From NCBI RefSeq assembly GCF_004571025.1, contig NZ_SPQT01000003.1, positions 310,001 through 374,000 of the forward strand: DNA of 64,000 nt, read 5' to 3'. The notes under the pieces are model-generated. The model saw nothing but the letters and a program-made list of their open reading frames with translations, did not search any database and was not told the DNA's origin. Numbering within the stretch: position 1 is the stretch's first letter; each line of letters starts with the position of its first letter. Below are positions 63,214 through 64,000 of the stretch, piece after piece. Origin of the DNA: Bradyrhizobium niftali. GTDB lineage: Bacteria; Pseudomonadota; Alphaproteobacteria; Rhizobiales; Xanthobacteraceae. The translations under genes and the position numbers were made by a program.

Positions 63214-63295
63214 TCTCAACTCTCCAGAACCGCAAATGCCTGACGTGAAGCATGTCGGCCGGGGCGTACCGGCACGCCATTCTGCGACGCCTGTT

Positions 63296-64000
63296 TCAGG
63301 CCCACTGCTTTTCCTCATTGACCCAGGCGAACCCGGGCAACCTGCCGGCGCCCACGAATGCCTCCACGACATTTGTCAGCACGCGGGATGCGCTGTTCTT
63401 GAAATTGTTGACCGGCAGCGATTGCGCGAATGCGGCCGAGCCGCATGCAAACACGGCTCCGCCATCGGGCGCCGTGAAGTAAGTCATGTCGGCGTGAACG
63501 CGCCAGTCATATGATCCATAGAGACCGAGGTATGAATAAAGGACGAGCTGCTGGTTCACGACATAGCTGTCTGTGTGCCCCCCCGACGATGCGATGATCC
63601 TGGTGTGCGGCGGCGTACCCAGGGCGCGATCGTAATAGTCGAGGGCCAGCCCCGCGGCGCCGTTATTGGCGAGACCGAAGTCGCCGATGATCTCGCCATC
63701 GACCCCTTTGGTGATCCAGGACACGGTGCGATGATAGCTGTCGGGCATCCGTCGGTATGGTTCGCTTCGTCCACCGCCCGAACTGCTCAGGCCTATCCCC
63801 ACCAGCTTCTGGGTTGCCCGTCCGAGCACCTTCCAGGGACCACCACGCATCCCGTCTGTTGCCATGTAGTGCTCGCCGTAGCGCGATACCCACGGCTTGT
63901 AGCCGTCATCGCGACGCCGACACTCCATGATACATGGTTCGCCGTCCCGAATTCCCGCCGTGGCATTGAAGCCGTTGCCGCCTGCATAGATGTAACGGCC
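63296..64000 (-). CDS. Second N,N-dimethylformamidase-type large subunit, partial
   Basis: C-terminal 234 residues of a second large-subunit gene whose start is beyond the window edge. It aligns collinearly with the C-terminal third of the copy at 60452-62788: both contain PYRRMPDSY, IIGDFGL and KIIASSGGH-like (RIIASSGGH) segments and finish a few residues after ALPINGFEN/SLPVNNFKN. The open frame continues to 64000 (GRYIYAGGNGFNAT). It is clearly divergent, so this is an old duplication and not an assembly repeat. Incomplete by window boundary only; no disruption seen. Confidence 0.85.
   Translation of the reverse strand, partial: GRYIYAGGNGFNATAGIRDGEPCIMECRRRDDGYKPWVSRYGEHYMATDGMRGGPWKVLGRATQKLVGIGLSSSGGGRSEPYRRMPDSYHRTVSWITKGVDGEIIGDFGLANNGAAGLALDYYDRALGTPPHTRIIASSGGHTDSYVVNQQLVLYSYLGLYGSYDWRVHADMTYFTAPDGGAVFACGSAAFAQSLPVNNFKNSASRVLTNVVEAFVGAGRLPGFAWVNEEKQWA

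Overview
The window is GC-rich, densely coded DNA from a metabolically versatile alphaproteobacterium. The gene style (many small CoA-catabolic operons, class III CoA-transferases, LivK-, RbsB- and DctP-type binding proteins, ActP-like symporter with a DUF485 partner, many LysR/GntR/TetR/HxlR/AraC regulators) fits Rhizobiales, most likely Bradyrhizobium or a relative; this is inference from style, not from a marker gene. No rRNA, tRNA, CRISPR, transposase or phage gene was seen. The window reads as a catabolic region made of adjacent regulated modules, with gene relics at several joints.

Layout. 1-1.2 kb: two broken fragments (acyl-CoA dehydrogenase and acyl-CoA carboxylase tails) beside a class II aldolase-like gene. 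1.4-7.2 kb (minus): enoyl-CoA hydratase, class III CoA-transferase, DUF485, sodium:solute symporter, fumarylacetoacetase, and an overlooked 47-residue membrane protein; a divergent GntR/FCD gene is the likely regulator. 8-20.2 kb (minus, with LysR and MaoC dehydratase): two acyl-CoA ligases, two SDRs, enoyl-CoA hydratase, old-yellow-enzyme reductase, LivK-type binding protein, quinone-oxidoreductase-like MDR and alpha/beta hydrolase, followed by a divergent HxlR regulator with a palindromic site. 21-25.6 kb (minus): TetR, molybdopterin oxidoreductase, SDR and crotonase; across a perfect 22-bp palindrome lie a thiolase and an MFS exporter (plus). 28.4-36.1 kb (minus): acyl-CoA ligase, SDR, two acyl-CoA dehydrogenases, thiolase, nitronate-monooxygenase-like reductase and flavin reductase: a near-complete beta-oxidation-like set. 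Divergent from it are an SDR and a glutathione transferase; then a class III CoA-transferase, a DsbA-fold (2-hydroxychromene-2-carboxylate isomerase type) protein and a second HxlR regulator.

41-47.5 kb: LysR, a ribose/xylose-type ABC transporter (ATPase, permease, binding protein) and a cyclase-family hydrolase. 47.5-51.7 kb: AraC regulator, glutathione transferase, isochorismatase-like hydrolase, a decayed cytochrome c gene and an SDR; the transferase and the SDR are each preceded by the same 35-bp element. 51.9-58.4 kb (minus): TRAP transporter (fused DctQM plus DctP), RuBisCO-like protein, DUF1537 four-carbon acid-sugar kinase and SDR, a coherent acid-sugar catabolic operon. 59-64 kb (minus): DsbA-fold isomerase, glutathione transferase and N,N-dimethylformamidase-type large and small subunits, with a second large-subunit gene running off the right edge.

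The most striking signals are: (1) a shared palindrome (AGTTCT-N5-AGAACT type) sitting between the -35 and -10 boxes of three leftward promoters, which would tie two paralogous acyl-CoA ligases and the DsbA-fold isomerase into one regulon, probably under the HxlR protein at 39959-40474; (2) four SDR paralogues that keep the catalytic Lys but have Phe or Ala in place of the catalytic Tyr and share an RPxxExW tail; (3) the TRAP/RuBisCO-like/DUF1537 operon; and (4) the doubled dimethylformamidase-type locus.
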